DNA of 64,000 bases from Amycolatopsis jiangsuensis (lineage in GTDB: Bacteria > Actinomycetota > Actinomycetes > Mycobacteriales > Pseudonocardiaceae): assembly GCF_014204865.1 (NCBI RefSeq), contig NZ_JACHMG010000001.1, positions 1,302,001 to 1,366,000 on the forward strand, written 5' to 3'. This document shows, one piece after another, positions 16,721 to 25,470 of this stretch (the stretch's first letter is position 1; each line of letters opens with the position of its first letter). Below the pieces are notes generated by a model that searched no databases, was not told the DNA's origin, and saw nothing but the letters and a program-made list of their open reading frames with translations. The position numbers and the translations under genes are program-made.

Positions 16721-17743
16721 TCAGCGAGCCAGCCGGCCGGCGAGCCACCGCAGCGCGAGCGGATACCGGTAGTCGATCGCGCCGTGTCCCGCGTCGAACA
16801 GCTCGAACGACAGCCGCTCCTCCGGAAGACCTGCGGCGCGGACAGCGTCCCGGAACGCGACGGCCCCGAGGTCGAGGAACCACTCGTCGCGCGTACCGGC
16901 GTCGATCCACACCGCGTGCAGCGACCGCACCGCTTCCGCGTGGCGGGCGACCATCCGGACCGGGTCCCAGTCGAGCCACCGTTGCCAGGCCGCGTCCCGC
17001 AACACGCCGCTGACCGGGTCGAACGGCAGCTCCGGCGTGCCGTCGGCACCCGCCGAGAAGCAGGCCGACACCCCGAGCATCATCAGCAACGTCTCGTCGC
17101 CCTGCTTCGTGAACGCCGTCCGCGACCGGAAGTCCTCCCACCAGCGAAACACGTCGTGGTCGTAGTCGCGCAGCAACCGCACCGAGCGCGCGAAATCCGG
17201 GATGTAGGAAGCCTCGTAGAGCGCGTCCCCGGCGTGCGTGGCCAGCGCGCCGAACAGGTCCGGACGCAGCATCGGGGTGATCATCGCGCCGAAGCCGCCG
17301 GACGACTTCCCCGCGATCGCCCGGGATTGCGGGCGCGCCAGCGTGCGGTAGTGCTCGTCGACCCACGGCACCACCTCGTCGCACAGGTAGGAGTGGTAGC
17401 GGCCGGTGCCCGGCGAATCCACGAACTGCGAGCCACCGTAGGAGGTCCAGGCGTCCACGTACACGAGGACGCACCCGGGCGCTCCACCGGCGAACACCGC
17501 GTCCGCGGTCTCCGGCAACGGCTGCCGGAACGCCGAACGGTTCGCCCACATCCCGAGGTGACCGGTATAGCCCTGGATCACGTAGATCGCCGGGTACCGC
17601 TCGGTGCTTTCGGCGTACCCCGGCGGCACGTACACCCACAGCGGCCGCTCGTGCGGATCCCCGAGCGGATTGCCCCGCAACACGGTGGAGTCGAAGGTGT
17701 GCCGGTCCAGCCGGCCGGCCAGCGGCGCCTCCCAAGGCAGCAT
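16721..17743 (-). CDS. Alpha/beta-hydrolase esterase (esterase D/Fes-like)
   Basis: A 340-aa cytoplasmic hydrolase with no signal peptide. The ATG at 17743 lies 4 bases after the kinase stop, so it is translationally coupled. Fold landmarks are YPAIYVIQGYTGHLGMWANR near the oxyanion region, the nucleophile elbow AGKSSGGFGAM (Ser in S-S-G-G), an acid in WIDAGTRDEWF and the catalytic His in ELFDAGHGAIDYR. It resembles the putative-esterase (PF00756) group that includes enterochelin esterases and antigen 85 relatives. The elbow departs slightly from G-x-S-x-G. Substrate unknown. Confidence 0.82.
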   Translation of the reverse strand: MLPWEAPLAGRLDRHTFDSTVLRGNPLGDPHERPLWVYVPPGYAESTERYPAIYVIQGYTGHLGMWANRSAFRQPLPETADAVFAGGAPGCVLVYVDAWTSYGGSQFVDSPGTGRYHSYLCDEVVPWVDEHYRTLARPQSRAIAGKSSGGFGAMITPMLRPDLFGALATHAGDALYEASYIPDFARSVRLLRDYDHDVFRWWEDFRSRTAFTKQGDETLLMMLGVSACFSAGADGTPELPFDPVSGVLRDAAWQRWLDWDPVRMVARHAEAVRSLHAVWIDAGTRDEWFLDLGAVAFRDAVRAAGLPEERLSFELFDAGHGAIDYRYPLALRWLAGRLAR

Positions 17744-17747
17744 GCGC

Positions 17748-18599
17748 TCAGTCAACCACGGCCTCCAGCGTGTGTCGCGCGTTCCGCGCCAGCACCGGGT
17801 TCGTCTCGCGGTAGTACGGCAGCTGGATCGCCGCGATCGACAACGCCCAGCCACGGCCGCGTTCCCACGTCGCGGCGTCCGCGCCCACCGCCTCCCGGAA
17901 CGTTTCGCGTTCCGCCGCCGGCAGCAGGTTCCATGCCGGGATCAGGTCCACGGCGGGGTCCCCGACGCCGGCGGTCCCGAAGTCGAGCACCGCGCTGAGC
18001 GCTCCCCCGGACACGAGGACGTTGCCCGGGGACAGGTCGGCGTGCAGCCACACCGGCGCCCCCGTCCAGTCCGGAGCGGCCAGCGCCCGCTCCCACGCCT
18101 CGACGCACGCCGGATCACCACCGAGCTGCGCAATCGCCTCCCGCGTCGGCTCGTCCCGGGTGCGTAGCGGCCGTCCGCGCTGTGTTTCCGGTCCCCCGGC
18201 CGGCTCGACGCGGTGCAGCGCGGCCACGAACTCGCCGAGGTCACCGGCCAGCCCGGTGTCGCCCGCGCCCGGGTTTCGCCCTGGCAGCCAGCTCAGCACC
18301 GACCACGGCCACGGGAACCCCTCGCCCGGACGGCCCACCGCGACCAGCTCCGGTATTCGCACCGGCACCCTCGGGCCGAGCCACGGCAGCCACCGCTGTT
18401 CCCGCTCGAGGCCGCCGACCGCCGCGGACAGCCGGGGCAACCGGACCACCAGCGTTTCGCCGAGCCGGAACAGGGCGTTGTCCGTGCCCGACGAGGCCAC
18501 CCGGGTCGCCGGGAAACCGGCCCACTCCGGGAACTGCGCCGCGACCAGGCGGCTCACCAGGCCGGGGCGGATCTCCGGCTCGCCGGGATGCATCCGCAT
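17748..18599 (-). CDS. Aminoglycoside phosphotransferase family protein
   Basis: A 283-aa kinase-fold protein (APH/choline kinase family). The start MRMHPGEPEIRPGLV at 18599 is chosen because a longer frame to 19094 would read antisense through the monooxygenase at 18757. Visible motifs are the N-lobe SGTDNALFRLGETLVVRLPR (with the Lys-equivalent replaced by Arg in VVRLPR), the catalytic loop WLHADLSPGNVLV and the metal-binding VLDFGTAGVGDPAVDL. The match is to macrolide/aminoglycoside phosphotransferase-like proteins of actinomycetes. It may be a resistance or small-molecule kinase; which is not evident. It is co-transcribed with the downstream esterase. Confidence 0.82.
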   Translation of the reverse strand: MRMHPGEPEIRPGLVSRLVAAQFPEWAGFPATRVASSGTDNALFRLGETLVVRLPRLSAAVGGLEREQRWLPWLGPRVPVRIPELVAVGRPGEGFPWPWSVLSWLPGRNPGAGDTGLAGDLGEFVAALHRVEPAGGPETQRGRPLRTRDEPTREAIAQLGGDPACVEAWERALAAPDWTGAPVWLHADLSPGNVLVSGGALSAVLDFGTAGVGDPAVDLIPAWNLLPAAERETFREAVGADAATWERGRGWALSIAAIQLPYYRETNPVLARNARHTLEAVVD

Positions 18600-18756
18600 C
18601 CGCCCAGCCCACCCGTGACGGCCGGCGGAGGCAAGCCGTTTTCCGCACCGGCCCCGGTTATTCCCGCATCCGCCGGAAATCCCAGACGCTGGGTGCGGCT
18701 GCCGCGCGAGGCGATCCGGCGCACACTGCCGGTGTCGGACGAGGAAAGGACGCACC

Positions 18757-19893
18757 ATGACAGGGGTTACCGGACCACGGCTCGCGGTCGCGCTGGACGG
18801 CGCTGGCTGGCATCCGGCAGCGTGGCGGGAGCCCGAGGCACGTCCGGCCGAGCTGTTCACCGCCGGATACTGGACCGAGCTGGTCCGCCAGGCCGAGGAC
18901 GCGCGGCTCGATTTCGTCACCTTCGAGGATTTCCTGTCCCTTCGCACCCCTTCGGAGTCCGGCGCGCGCACGGACGTCACGCAGCCCCGGCTGGACGCGG
19001 TCCTGATCGCCTCCCGGGTCGCGCCGCTCACCTCGCACATCGGGCTCGTCCCGACCGCGGTCGTCACGCACACCGAGCCGTTCCACCTGTCCAAGGCGAT
19101 CGCGACGCTCGACTACGTCAGCACCGGCCGCGCGGGCGTGCGCGTGCAGGTATCCGGGAGCGCGGAGGAATTCCGGCACTTCGGCCGCCGCACTCCGCCG
19201 GCCGTGGACGACCTGTTCGACGAGGCCGCCGACTACGTCGAGGTCCTGCGGCGGCTGTGGGACAGCTGGGAGGACGACGCGGAGATCCGCGACGTCGCGA
19301 CCGGCCGGTTCGTCGACCGGGACAAACTGCACTACATCGACTTCGAGGGCCGCTGGTTCTCGGTCAAGGGCCCGTCGATCACCCCACGCCCGCCGCAGGG
19401 CCAGCCGCTGGTCGCGGCGCTGGCGCACAACGCCACCGCTTACCGGCTCGCCGGCCGGCAGGCCGACCTCGTCTACGTGACCCCGCGCGACCGCACCGGC
19501 AGCGAGTCGATCCTCCGCGAGGTCCGCGCCGCCGAAACCGGCTCGCCGCTGCACGTCTTCGCCGACCTCGTCGTGTTCCTGGACGAAAGCAGCCAGACCG
19601 CCGCCGACCGGAAGGCCCGCCTGGACGAGCGGCACGATTCGGAGTCCACGTCCGACGCGCACGTCTTCACCGGCACCCCGGCCGAGCTGGCCGACCTTCT
19701 TCTCGACTGGCACGCGACCGGCCTGTCCGGGTTCCGGCTGCGCCCGGCGGTGTTGCCGCACGACCTCGCCGCGATCACCGGCGGGCTGGTCCCCGAACTG
19801 CGCGGCCGCGGCGCTTTCCGCACCGGCTACGAGGCGAGCACCCTTCGCGGGCTGCTGGGCCTTCCCCGTCCGGCCAACCGCTACGCCGCCTGA
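18757..19893 (+). CDS. Luciferase-like FMN-dependent monooxygenase
   Basis: A 378-aa LLM-class flavin oxidoreductase after a GAGGAAAGGACG site. Barrel landmarks are LDFVTFEDFLSL, SHIGLVPTAVVTHTEPFHLS, ATLDYVSTGRAGVRVQVSGS and FSVKGPSITPRPPQGQPLVA. The order and spacing place it near the NtaA/SnaA/SoxA-type monooxygenases that use FMNH2 supplied by a separate reductase. The next gene, 20 bases on, is a second member, so the pair is likely one operon acting on the same pathway. No flavin reductase gene is visible within the window. Confidence 0.85.
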   Translation: MTGVTGPRLAVALDGAGWHPAAWREPEARPAELFTAGYWTELVRQAEDARLDFVTFEDFLSLRTPSESGARTDVTQPRLDAVLIASRVAPLTSHIGLVPTAVVTHTEPFHLSKAIATLDYVSTGRAGVRVQVSGSAEEFRHFGRRTPPAVDDLFDEAADYVEVLRRLWDSWEDDAEIRDVATGRFVDRDKLHYIDFEGRWFSVKGPSITPRPPQGQPLVAALAHNATAYRLAGRQADLVYVTPRDRTGSESILREVRAAETGSPLHVFADLVVFLDESSQTAADRKARLDERHDSESTSDAHVFTGTPAELADLLLDWHATGLSGFRLRPAVLPHDLAAITGGLVPELRGRGAFRTGYEASTLRGLLGLPRPANRYAA

Positions 19894-19913
19894 TTCCCGC
19901 CCGAGGAGACGAA

Positions 19914-21254
19914 ATGACCAAGCCGCTCAAGCAGATCCACCTGGCAGCACACTTCCCGGGCGTCAACAACACCACGGTGTGGAGCGATCCGGAGGCGGGC
20001 AGCCACATCGAGTTCGACTCGTTCGTGAAGCTGGCGCAGACCGCCGAACGGGCGAAGTTCGACTTCTTCTTCCTGGCCGAGGGCCTGCGGCTGCGCGAGC
20101 AGAACGGCCGGATCTACGACCTCGACGTGGTCGGCCGGCCGGATACCTTCACCGTGCTGGCCGCGCTGGCCGCCGTCACCGAACGGCTCGGGCTGGCCGG
20201 CACCATCAACTCGACGTTCAACGAGCCGTTCGAGGTGGCCCGCCAGTTCGCCTCGCTGGATCACCTCTCGGCCGGCCGCGCCGCGTGGAACGTGGTCACC
20301 TCCTGGGACGCCTTCACCGGCGAGAACTTCCGCCGGGGCGGCTTCCTGCCGCAGGACCAGCGGTACTCCCGCGCCGAAACGTTCATGCGGACCACCTGGG
20401 AACTGTTCGACTCCTGGCAGGGCGGCGAAGTCCTGGCGGACAAGAGTTCCGGCCGTTTCCTGGCGACCCCGGAGGCCGGCACCTTCGCCCACCACGACCA
20501 GCACTTCGACATCGAGGGCCGGTTCCCCGTCCCGCGCAGCCCGCAAGGCCGTCCGGTCATCCTGCAGGCAGGCGACTCGGAAGAGGGCCGTGAATTCGCC
20601 GCCGCCACCGCCGACGCCATCTTCACCCGCCACGGCACGCTCGAAGCGGGCCAGGCGTTCTACTCCGACGTCAAGGGCCGGCTGGCCAAGTACGGCCGTA
20701 CCGAGCGGCAGCTGGTGATCATGCCCGCCGCGACCTACGTATTGGCCGACACCGACGCCGAGGCACACGAAAAGGCCCACGAGGTCCGCCTGGCCCAGGT
20801 GAGCGAGCAGACGGCGATCAAGTTCCTGGAACAACTCTGGAACACCGACCTGAGCGCCCACGACCCGAACGGCCCGCTCCCCGCGTTCGACCCGTCCGTG
20901 GGCGAGAACCTGATCTCGAAGGGCCGCGCGAGCGTCCGCATGTACCGCGACCCGGTCGCCACCGCCCGCGAATGGCGCGCCCTGGCCGAAGCGAAAGGCC
21001 TGACCAGCCGCGAACTGATCATCGAGGTCACCGGCAGGCAGAATTTCATCGGCTCCCCGGAAACCGTCGCGAACACCCTGAACACCCTGGTCCAGTCCGA
21101 CGCCGCCGACGGTTTCATCCTGGTCCCCCACGTCACCCCGGGCGGTCTCGACGATTTCGCCACCCAGGTGGTCCCCCGCCTCCAAGAACGAGGCGTCTAC
21201 CGCGAGGACTACACCGGCCCGACCCTGCGCCACCACCTGGGCCTGGCGGACTAG
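19914..21254 (+). CDS. NtaA/SnaA-family FMN-dependent monooxygenase
   Basis: A 446-aa LLM-class monooxygenase starting at the ATG after CCGAGGAGACGAA. Strong family segments are KQIHLAAHFPGVNNTTVWSD, KFDFFFLAEGLRLREQNGRI, ERLGLAGTINSTFNEPFEVA and AAWNVVTSWDAFTGENFRRG. These match the nitrilotriacetate, pristinamycin IIA and dibenzothiophene monooxygenase group. Such enzymes oxidise organosulfur or aminocarboxylate compounds with FMNH2 and oxygen. With the preceding LLM gene and the ABC importer at 6.9-11.9 kb, a scavenging role for an organosulfur or related nutrient is plausible but unproven. Confidence 0.9.
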   Translation: MTKPLKQIHLAAHFPGVNNTTVWSDPEAGSHIEFDSFVKLAQTAERAKFDFFFLAEGLRLREQNGRIYDLDVVGRPDTFTVLAALAAVTERLGLAGTINSTFNEPFEVARQFASLDHLSAGRAAWNVVTSWDAFTGENFRRGGFLPQDQRYSRAETFMRTTWELFDSWQGGEVLADKSSGRFLATPEAGTFAHHDQHFDIEGRFPVPRSPQGRPVILQAGDSEEGREFAAATADAIFTRHGTLEAGQAFYSDVKGRLAKYGRTERQLVIMPAATYVLADTDAEAHEKAHEVRLAQVSEQTAIKFLEQLWNTDLSAHDPNGPLPAFDPSVGENLISKGRASVRMYRDPVATAREWRALAEAKGLTSRELIIEVTGRQNFIGSPETVANTLNTLVQSDAADGFILVPHVTPGGLDDFATQVVPRLQERGVYREDYTGPTLRHHLGLAD

Positions 21255-21336
21255 GCAGGCGCTGTTGACTTGTCTTTTGAGATGAGCAGAACATATGACA
21301 TTCCCATGCCACCCTCCTCCACCGACGCCCACCCCC

Positions 21337-21365
21337 CTGAAACCCCGGGCGGACCGTCGTATAGT
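21337..21365 (+). promoter_or_regulatory. Probable tRNA-Leu promoter
   Basis: CTGAAA (21337-21342), a 17-base spacer and TATAGT (21360-21365) form a good sigma-70-type promoter whose start would lie about 6 to 8 bases before the mature tRNA. Spacing is ideal and the -10 box is strong. Confidence 0.55.
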
Positions 21366-21379
21366 CTCTCCATCAGCAA

Positions 21380-21463
21380 GTCCGAGTGGCGGAATGGCAG
21401 ACGCGCTAGCTTGAGGTGCTAGTGCCCTTAACGGGCGTGGGGGTTCAAGTCCCCCCTCGGACA
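21380..21463 (+). tRNA. tRNA-Leu (anticodon GAG)
   Basis: A class II tRNA of 84 bases. The acceptor stem GTCCGAG (21380-21386) pairs with CTCGGAC (21456-21462), with A at 21463 as the discriminator. The anticodon stem CTAGC/GCTAG encloses the loop TTGAGGT, giving anticodon GAG, which reads CUC leucine codons. A long variable arm (TGCCCTTAACGGGCG region) is typical of tRNA-Leu, and the T-arm contains GGTTCAAGTCC. CCA is not encoded. The 3' half is the insertion site of the neighbouring element: the recombinase stop codon falls at 21447-21445, inside the T-loop. Confidence 0.95.
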
Positions 21464-23196
21464 CACACGTTACCCACACGGGGAGAGGCGGTCACCACGA
21501 CCGCCTCTTTTTTGTTGTTGTAGACGACTTGTAGGCCCAGGTCCCGGTAGACCTGCATGATCCGGTCGGGGTTCCGTGAGTTGAGGTGCCGGGCAACGTC
21601 GCCGAGCGAGTCGAGCATGGCGTACACCTCAGCCACGTCGAGCGTCTGCGCTTCTGGCAGGTGCTGAAGCTCTTCCTTCGCGGCTTGTCGCTCGGCCTGG
21701 GCGACGTTCATCGCGTCGACCAGGGCCGCCGGGTCAACCCCGGCCTCGATCGCGGCCTGGTGCCTGCGCAACCGCGCTTCCGCGTCCTTTAGCCGCTTCT
21801 CCACGGCCTCCCGGCCTGTACTCGGCTGGCTGCCCTGCGTGTCGATCAGTGCGGCCACGGTCTCGTCCCGGTTGGCTGGATCGAACATCTGACACAGCCA
21901 CGCGTTGATCGGCGGAGTCACGACGTCCTCGCGAAGGTTCACCGTCTTGGGGTGATCGGCCAGCGCCGCGGAGCCTGGAGCCAGGGTTCGGGCGATGCAC
22001 CGGTAGTAGACACCCTTTCGGATCGCCGCACCCTGCATCTTCCTTGTGCAGATCTCGCAGCGCACCAACCCTTTCAGGAGATAGGTGTGCTTGGTGGCGC
22101 TCCGATCCCGGTCAAGCTTCGCAATGCCGCGCATCCCGCCGGCCGCGCGGGACCGGCGCACCAGCTGTGCCTGCGTGAAGGTCTCCACCGAGACAATTTC
22201 TGGATGCGCGGGCCGCCGCGATCGAACAACGCGTTCCGGCTCCGCCCGGCGGAATCGCACGACATGGCCCGCGCTCACATCGTCCGGGTTCAGCAACGTT
22301 TCGTGCTTGGTCCAGCGGCCGAAGATCGCGTACCCGGTGTAGCGCGGATTCTCCAAAATGGATCGGACGGTGCTGCCCTGCCAGCCATCGGCGAGCCGGT
22401 GCCGGTTCTGGTCGCGTCGACGTTCCGAAGGGCACGGCACCCCGTCCTCATTCAAGCCCTTCGCGATCGCGCGGTCGCCCACACCTTCCAGGTACTCGGC
22501 GAAGATCCGTCGGACGACGCCGGCCGCCTCATCGTCGAGCGCCAACACGCGCAGCCGGAACCCCTCTGCGGCCTTCCGCGGGTTCGGGTGCGGCCCGCCA
22601 TCTACCACGACGTACCCGTACGGCGCCCGGCCGCCCTGGTGACGACCCTCGTTCACGACCTGAGCGTCCATCGCTGCGCGAACGCGTGCCTGGACGTGCT
22701 GGCGCTCCGATTCGCTCATTCCGCCAAGCACGCTCATGAGCATCTTGTGCGACGGGTTCCGGGCGTCGAACTTCCCGCCCAGTTCAGGCACCCACAGGTC
22801 CACCCCGTACGCCGCGAACCGTGGCGCGATCAGCGAGAACTGGTTGCCGAACCAACACCGGGTTCCCTCGCCGACCACTACGGCATTCCACGTGCGTCGC
22901 GGGTTCTTCAGCTCGGCGAGCAGCCGCGCGGCTTCGGTACGTCGGTCCCAAGGCACCGAGCGGGACTGCCCAATGTCGAAGAACTCGGCCACGACCCGGC
23001 CACCGAGCGGCTCGACGAACTTTCGCGCGTTCCCGAACTGCCAGCCGCGCGAAGTCTCGGGGTCCTGGTTGTCCTCGGTAGAGCACCGGCCGTAGACGGC
23101 CAGCTCTCCGATCCCGTCGTCGACCGGATCGGCAACTTCGAGACCCAAGATGTCGTCCAGCGTCGACCACGGGTCACTGCTGATTTCAGCCGTCAC
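21445..23196 (-). CDS. Large serine recombinase (integrase)
   Basis: A 583-aa site-specific serine recombinase that integrates and excises the element. The N-terminal resolvase domain carries the nucleophile serine in AVYGRCSTEDNQD (Ser39) and the SVLGGMSESERQHVQARVRA helix. The recombinase domain follows (GGRAPYGYVV; NPRYTGYAIFGRW), then a zinc ribbon (CEICTRKMQG to YYRC) and a coiled-coil region (EKRLKDAEARLRRHQAAIEA). Translation starts at GTG. The last residues, ending NVCVRGGT, are encoded within tRNA-Leu, so the C-terminus would differ in the excised circle. Most tRNA-targeting elements use tyrosine recombinases, which makes this arrangement notable. Confidence 0.93.
   Translation of the reverse strand: MTAEISSDPWSTLDDILGLEVADPVDDGIGELAVYGRCSTEDNQDPETSRGWQFGNARKFVEPLGGRVVAEFFDIGQSRSVPWDRRTEAARLLAELKNPRRTWNAVVVGEGTRCWFGNQFSLIAPRFAAYGVDLWVPELGGKFDARNPSHKMLMSVLGGMSESERQHVQARVRAAMDAQVVNEGRHQGGRAPYGYVVVDGGPHPNPRKAAEGFRLRVLALDDEAAGVVRRIFAEYLEGVGDRAIAKGLNEDGVPCPSERRRDQNRHRLADGWQGSTVRSILENPRYTGYAIFGRWTKHETLLNPDDVSAGHVVRFRRAEPERVVRSRRPAHPEIVSVETFTQAQLVRRSRAAGGMRGIAKLDRDRSATKHTYLLKGLVRCEICTRKMQGAAIRKGVYYRCIARTLAPGSAALADHPKTVNLREDVVTPPINAWLCQMFDPANRDETVAALIDTQGSQPSTGREAVEKRLKDAEARLRRHQAAIEAGVDPAALVDAMNVAQAERQAAKEELQHLPEAQTLDVAEVYAMLDSLGDVARHLNSRNPDRIMQVYRDLGLQVVYNNKKEAVVVTASPRVGNVCVRGGT
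21485..21513 (+). terminator. Intrinsic terminator of tRNA-Leu, inside the recombinase gene
   Basis: GAGGCGGTC (21485-21493) and GACCGCCTC (21499-21507) form a perfect 9-bp stem with a 5-base loop, followed by six Ts (21508-21513). It is oriented to stop transcription coming out of the tRNA. On the opposite strand the same bases encode recombinase residues (KKEAVVVTAS region), so the sequence is used twice. Confidence 0.8.
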
Positions 23197-23350
23197 AGTC
23201 CACCTCCTCCGCCGGTCCGTCCAGTACCGGCACCTCAGTAAGCTCGATCAGGATGACCAGCAAGCCGCGCGCGACAGCAGGCGTCAGGTTTGGCAATCCC
23301 GCAGGTAGGATAACTCGGATCGGTCGATCCTCGGAGTGATCGGTACTCAT
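23186..23350 (-). CDS. Small AICE protein upstream of recombinase
   Basis: A 54-aa reading frame. Its ATG overlaps the stop of the FtsK-like gene (ATGA) and its end overlaps the recombinase start by 11 bases. The product begins MSTDHSEDRPIRVILPAGLP and continues with a hydrophobic-helical stretch LTPAVARGLLVILIELTEVP, then an acidic tail. The tight double overlap is strong evidence that it is translated as part of the transfer/integration operon. Similar short proteins next to serine recombinases are familiar from actinomycete elements. It might help recombination directionality or be a small regulator; function is unknown. Confidence 0.75.
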   Translation of the reverse strand: MSTDHSEDRPIRVILPAGLPNLTPAVARGLLVILIELTEVPVLDGPAEEVDCDG

Positions 23351-25470
23351 GGCTGATCTTCTTCGACGTCCGGCTCGTCGCCGCTGGTCACTCGACTGAC
23401 TGCGCCCCTGATTTCAGCTGTCAAATATCCGCGCACCTGCCGAATCTCGCCGTCTTCGCTGGTCACCCGGTCCCGGGTTGGCCGACATCCGAGGTCGGTC
23501 ATTTCCTGGGCGAACGTCCGCCGGTCCATCTCCAGCGCGTCGAGCAGTTCGGCCGTCGGTACAAAGTCCCGGCCTTCCTCACTGAGATCGTCGCCCAGGT
23601 AGTCGACCATCGACGCGAGCAGCGCGGGCAGCTCAACCGCGCCGACGGGCTGACCTGCACTGATTGCTTTCATTGCCGCGGCGTCGTCGAGGACCGGCAT
23701 CGTGTCCTGCCCGGCCGCATGCCCGGTGAGCGTCCCGGCCGCTTCGCGCAGCGCGCGGCCTTGCTCGCAGATGGTCCGCCAGTCCTCGTTCGGCATGTAG
23801 TAGGTCCGGACCGTCATGGCCAGGACGTCGGCGCCGGCGGCGGTGTCGCCGTCCGGCCGCAGGATGCCGACACCCTTGTGTGAGGGCAGCAGCCGCGACG
23901 AGTCGAATCCTCGCGTGTTCATCTGCTCGCCGAGCACGATGTTCGAGTCTCGCCAGTCCATCACCCGCAAGGCGAACCTAGAGCCGAGCACCGCGCGCAG
24001 CCCTGACGGGATCGTCTTCGAGTCCGGCCGCTGCGTCGCGAGGACGAGCACGATCCCCGCGGCCGGTCCCTTCTTCGCCAGCCACGTCAGCAGCTCACCG
24101 ACGTACTCACCGGCCGGTAGCTTCTTTCCTTGTACGTCAACGGGTGTGCGGTCCTCCAAAGGAACCTGGACCTCATCGATGAAGATCGCTGTGATCGGCA
24201 TGTTCAAGGCCTTGTCACGGGACATCTCCGGCGTGACCTTCGACTCCGGGCAGGTGAGGTCGTCCAGGTCGCGCATCCGCCGGAATCGCGTCTGCACCTC
24301 GCCGACCAGCTCGATCAGCCAGTCGACCAAGGCCAGCACGTGTTCGGGCTCGTCGCCGGACATGAACCGGTGCGCTACCAGGCCGGCCGCGTCCCAGTCC
24401 TTCCCGGCCTTGAAGTCGGCCACGTACAGCCGGACCCACGCGTCCAGGATGAGCCCGGCAGCGGCGAGCCGGGCGGAAAACGTCTTGCCCTGCCGCGGAA
24501 TCGCGCCGACGAGCAGTGACGTCCACACCAGCGGAAGGTCGATCCGCCGATCCCGCGCATCCCGTCCGAACGGAATCGGCCGCCACGCGTCCCACTGCGT
24601 CACGCCGAGCAGCGGCGTCCGCAACGGCGGTGATGCGTACGGGTCTTCATCAGCCACCCACATCGCCGCCCGACCGGCGTGCCCGCTGTTGCCTCGTACC
24701 CGCTCGACGATCAGCTGGACTTCGTCGACCGCGAGCGCCGACGCGAGTGCGTCCCGGTTCTTCACCACGTCGGCCGCTTTGCGCGTGGCAGGAAGGTCGA
24801 CGGTGACCGCCCAGCCGTCACCGACGCGCGTCGCGCGCTCGACGAGCCGCAACGTCTCGTCCTTGCCGATCAGTTTCGCGTCCCGGAACGCGTCCACCAG
24901 GACCTGCGGGTCCATCGTCCAGGTCAGTGTCCGCGGTCCGGCGAGCGCCGGCTTACGCCCGGGACTGCCGTCCTTCCTGCGTCCGAGAACCGCGAGCGCT
25001 ACCGACGCAGCCGCCCCGGCGATCCACAGTGGATCGTCCCCATACACCAGATCGACGACGGCCACCGCAATGGCGACAACGACCGTGACGGCACCGCTGA
25101 CCTTCCACCGGAACAACGTCAGCGCCCGGATTTCGATGAACTTGTCCGCCAGCTTCTCCGACTCCTCGGCGGCCGTCCGGTAATCCCGGACGGTTACCCA
25201 CCCACGCCACCACCGCGCACCGACGACGACACCGCGCACAACCGCACCGAGGAACCGCAACGGCGACAGCACTAGCCACACCACCGCATCCTTGAGCGCC
25301 TGCACCGCCTGCGGCTTGCTCTTCAGCCACAACGGGACCCGCGGCGAGTGCAACCACCACAACACGAAACGGTTCCGACGTCGCTCACGCCGACGTGGCT
25401 GCGGCAACGTGTCATCGACCAGCTCGCCGTCGAGCACGGGATCGGCCTTCACCGGCAATGAGTCAGCCAT
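23347..25470 (-). CDS. FtsK/SpoIIIE-type DNA translocase (TraB-like)
   Basis: A 707-aa ATPase, the central mycelial-transfer protein of actinomycete conjugative elements, which moves double-stranded DNA between hyphae. The ATG at 25470 follows GGAGGTGGCC. The N-terminus has hydrophobic segments (AVVWLVLSPLRFLGAVVRGV; VSGAVTVVVAIAVAVVDLVY; IAGAAASVALAVLG). The motor carries Walker A GAIPRQGKT (Lys329) and Walker B ITAIFIDEVQVP. The C-terminal part has a winged-helix-like region (TAELLDALEMDRRTFAQEMT) that could recognise the clt repeats. It overlaps the DUF2637 gene by 8 bases upstream and the small gene downstream by 4. Confidence 0.92.
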   Translation of the reverse strand: MADSLPVKADPVLDGELVDDTLPQPRRRERRRNRFVLWWLHSPRVPLWLKSKPQAVQALKDAVVWLVLSPLRFLGAVVRGVVVGARWWRGWVTVRDYRTAAEESEKLADKFIEIRALTLFRWKVSGAVTVVVAIAVAVVDLVYGDDPLWIAGAAASVALAVLGRRKDGSPGRKPALAGPRTLTWTMDPQVLVDAFRDAKLIGKDETLRLVERATRVGDGWAVTVDLPATRKAADVVKNRDALASALAVDEVQLIVERVRGNSGHAGRAAMWVADEDPYASPPLRTPLLGVTQWDAWRPIPFGRDARDRRIDLPLVWTSLLVGAIPRQGKTFSARLAAAGLILDAWVRLYVADFKAGKDWDAAGLVAHRFMSGDEPEHVLALVDWLIELVGEVQTRFRRMRDLDDLTCPESKVTPEMSRDKALNMPITAIFIDEVQVPLEDRTPVDVQGKKLPAGEYVGELLTWLAKKGPAAGIVLVLATQRPDSKTIPSGLRAVLGSRFALRVMDWRDSNIVLGEQMNTRGFDSSRLLPSHKGVGILRPDGDTAAGADVLAMTVRTYYMPNEDWRTICEQGRALREAAGTLTGHAAGQDTMPVLDDAAAMKAISAGQPVGAVELPALLASMVDYLGDDLSEEGRDFVPTAELLDALEMDRRTFAQEMTDLGCRPTRDRVTSEDGEIRQVRGYLTAEIRGAVSRVTSGDEPDVEEDQP

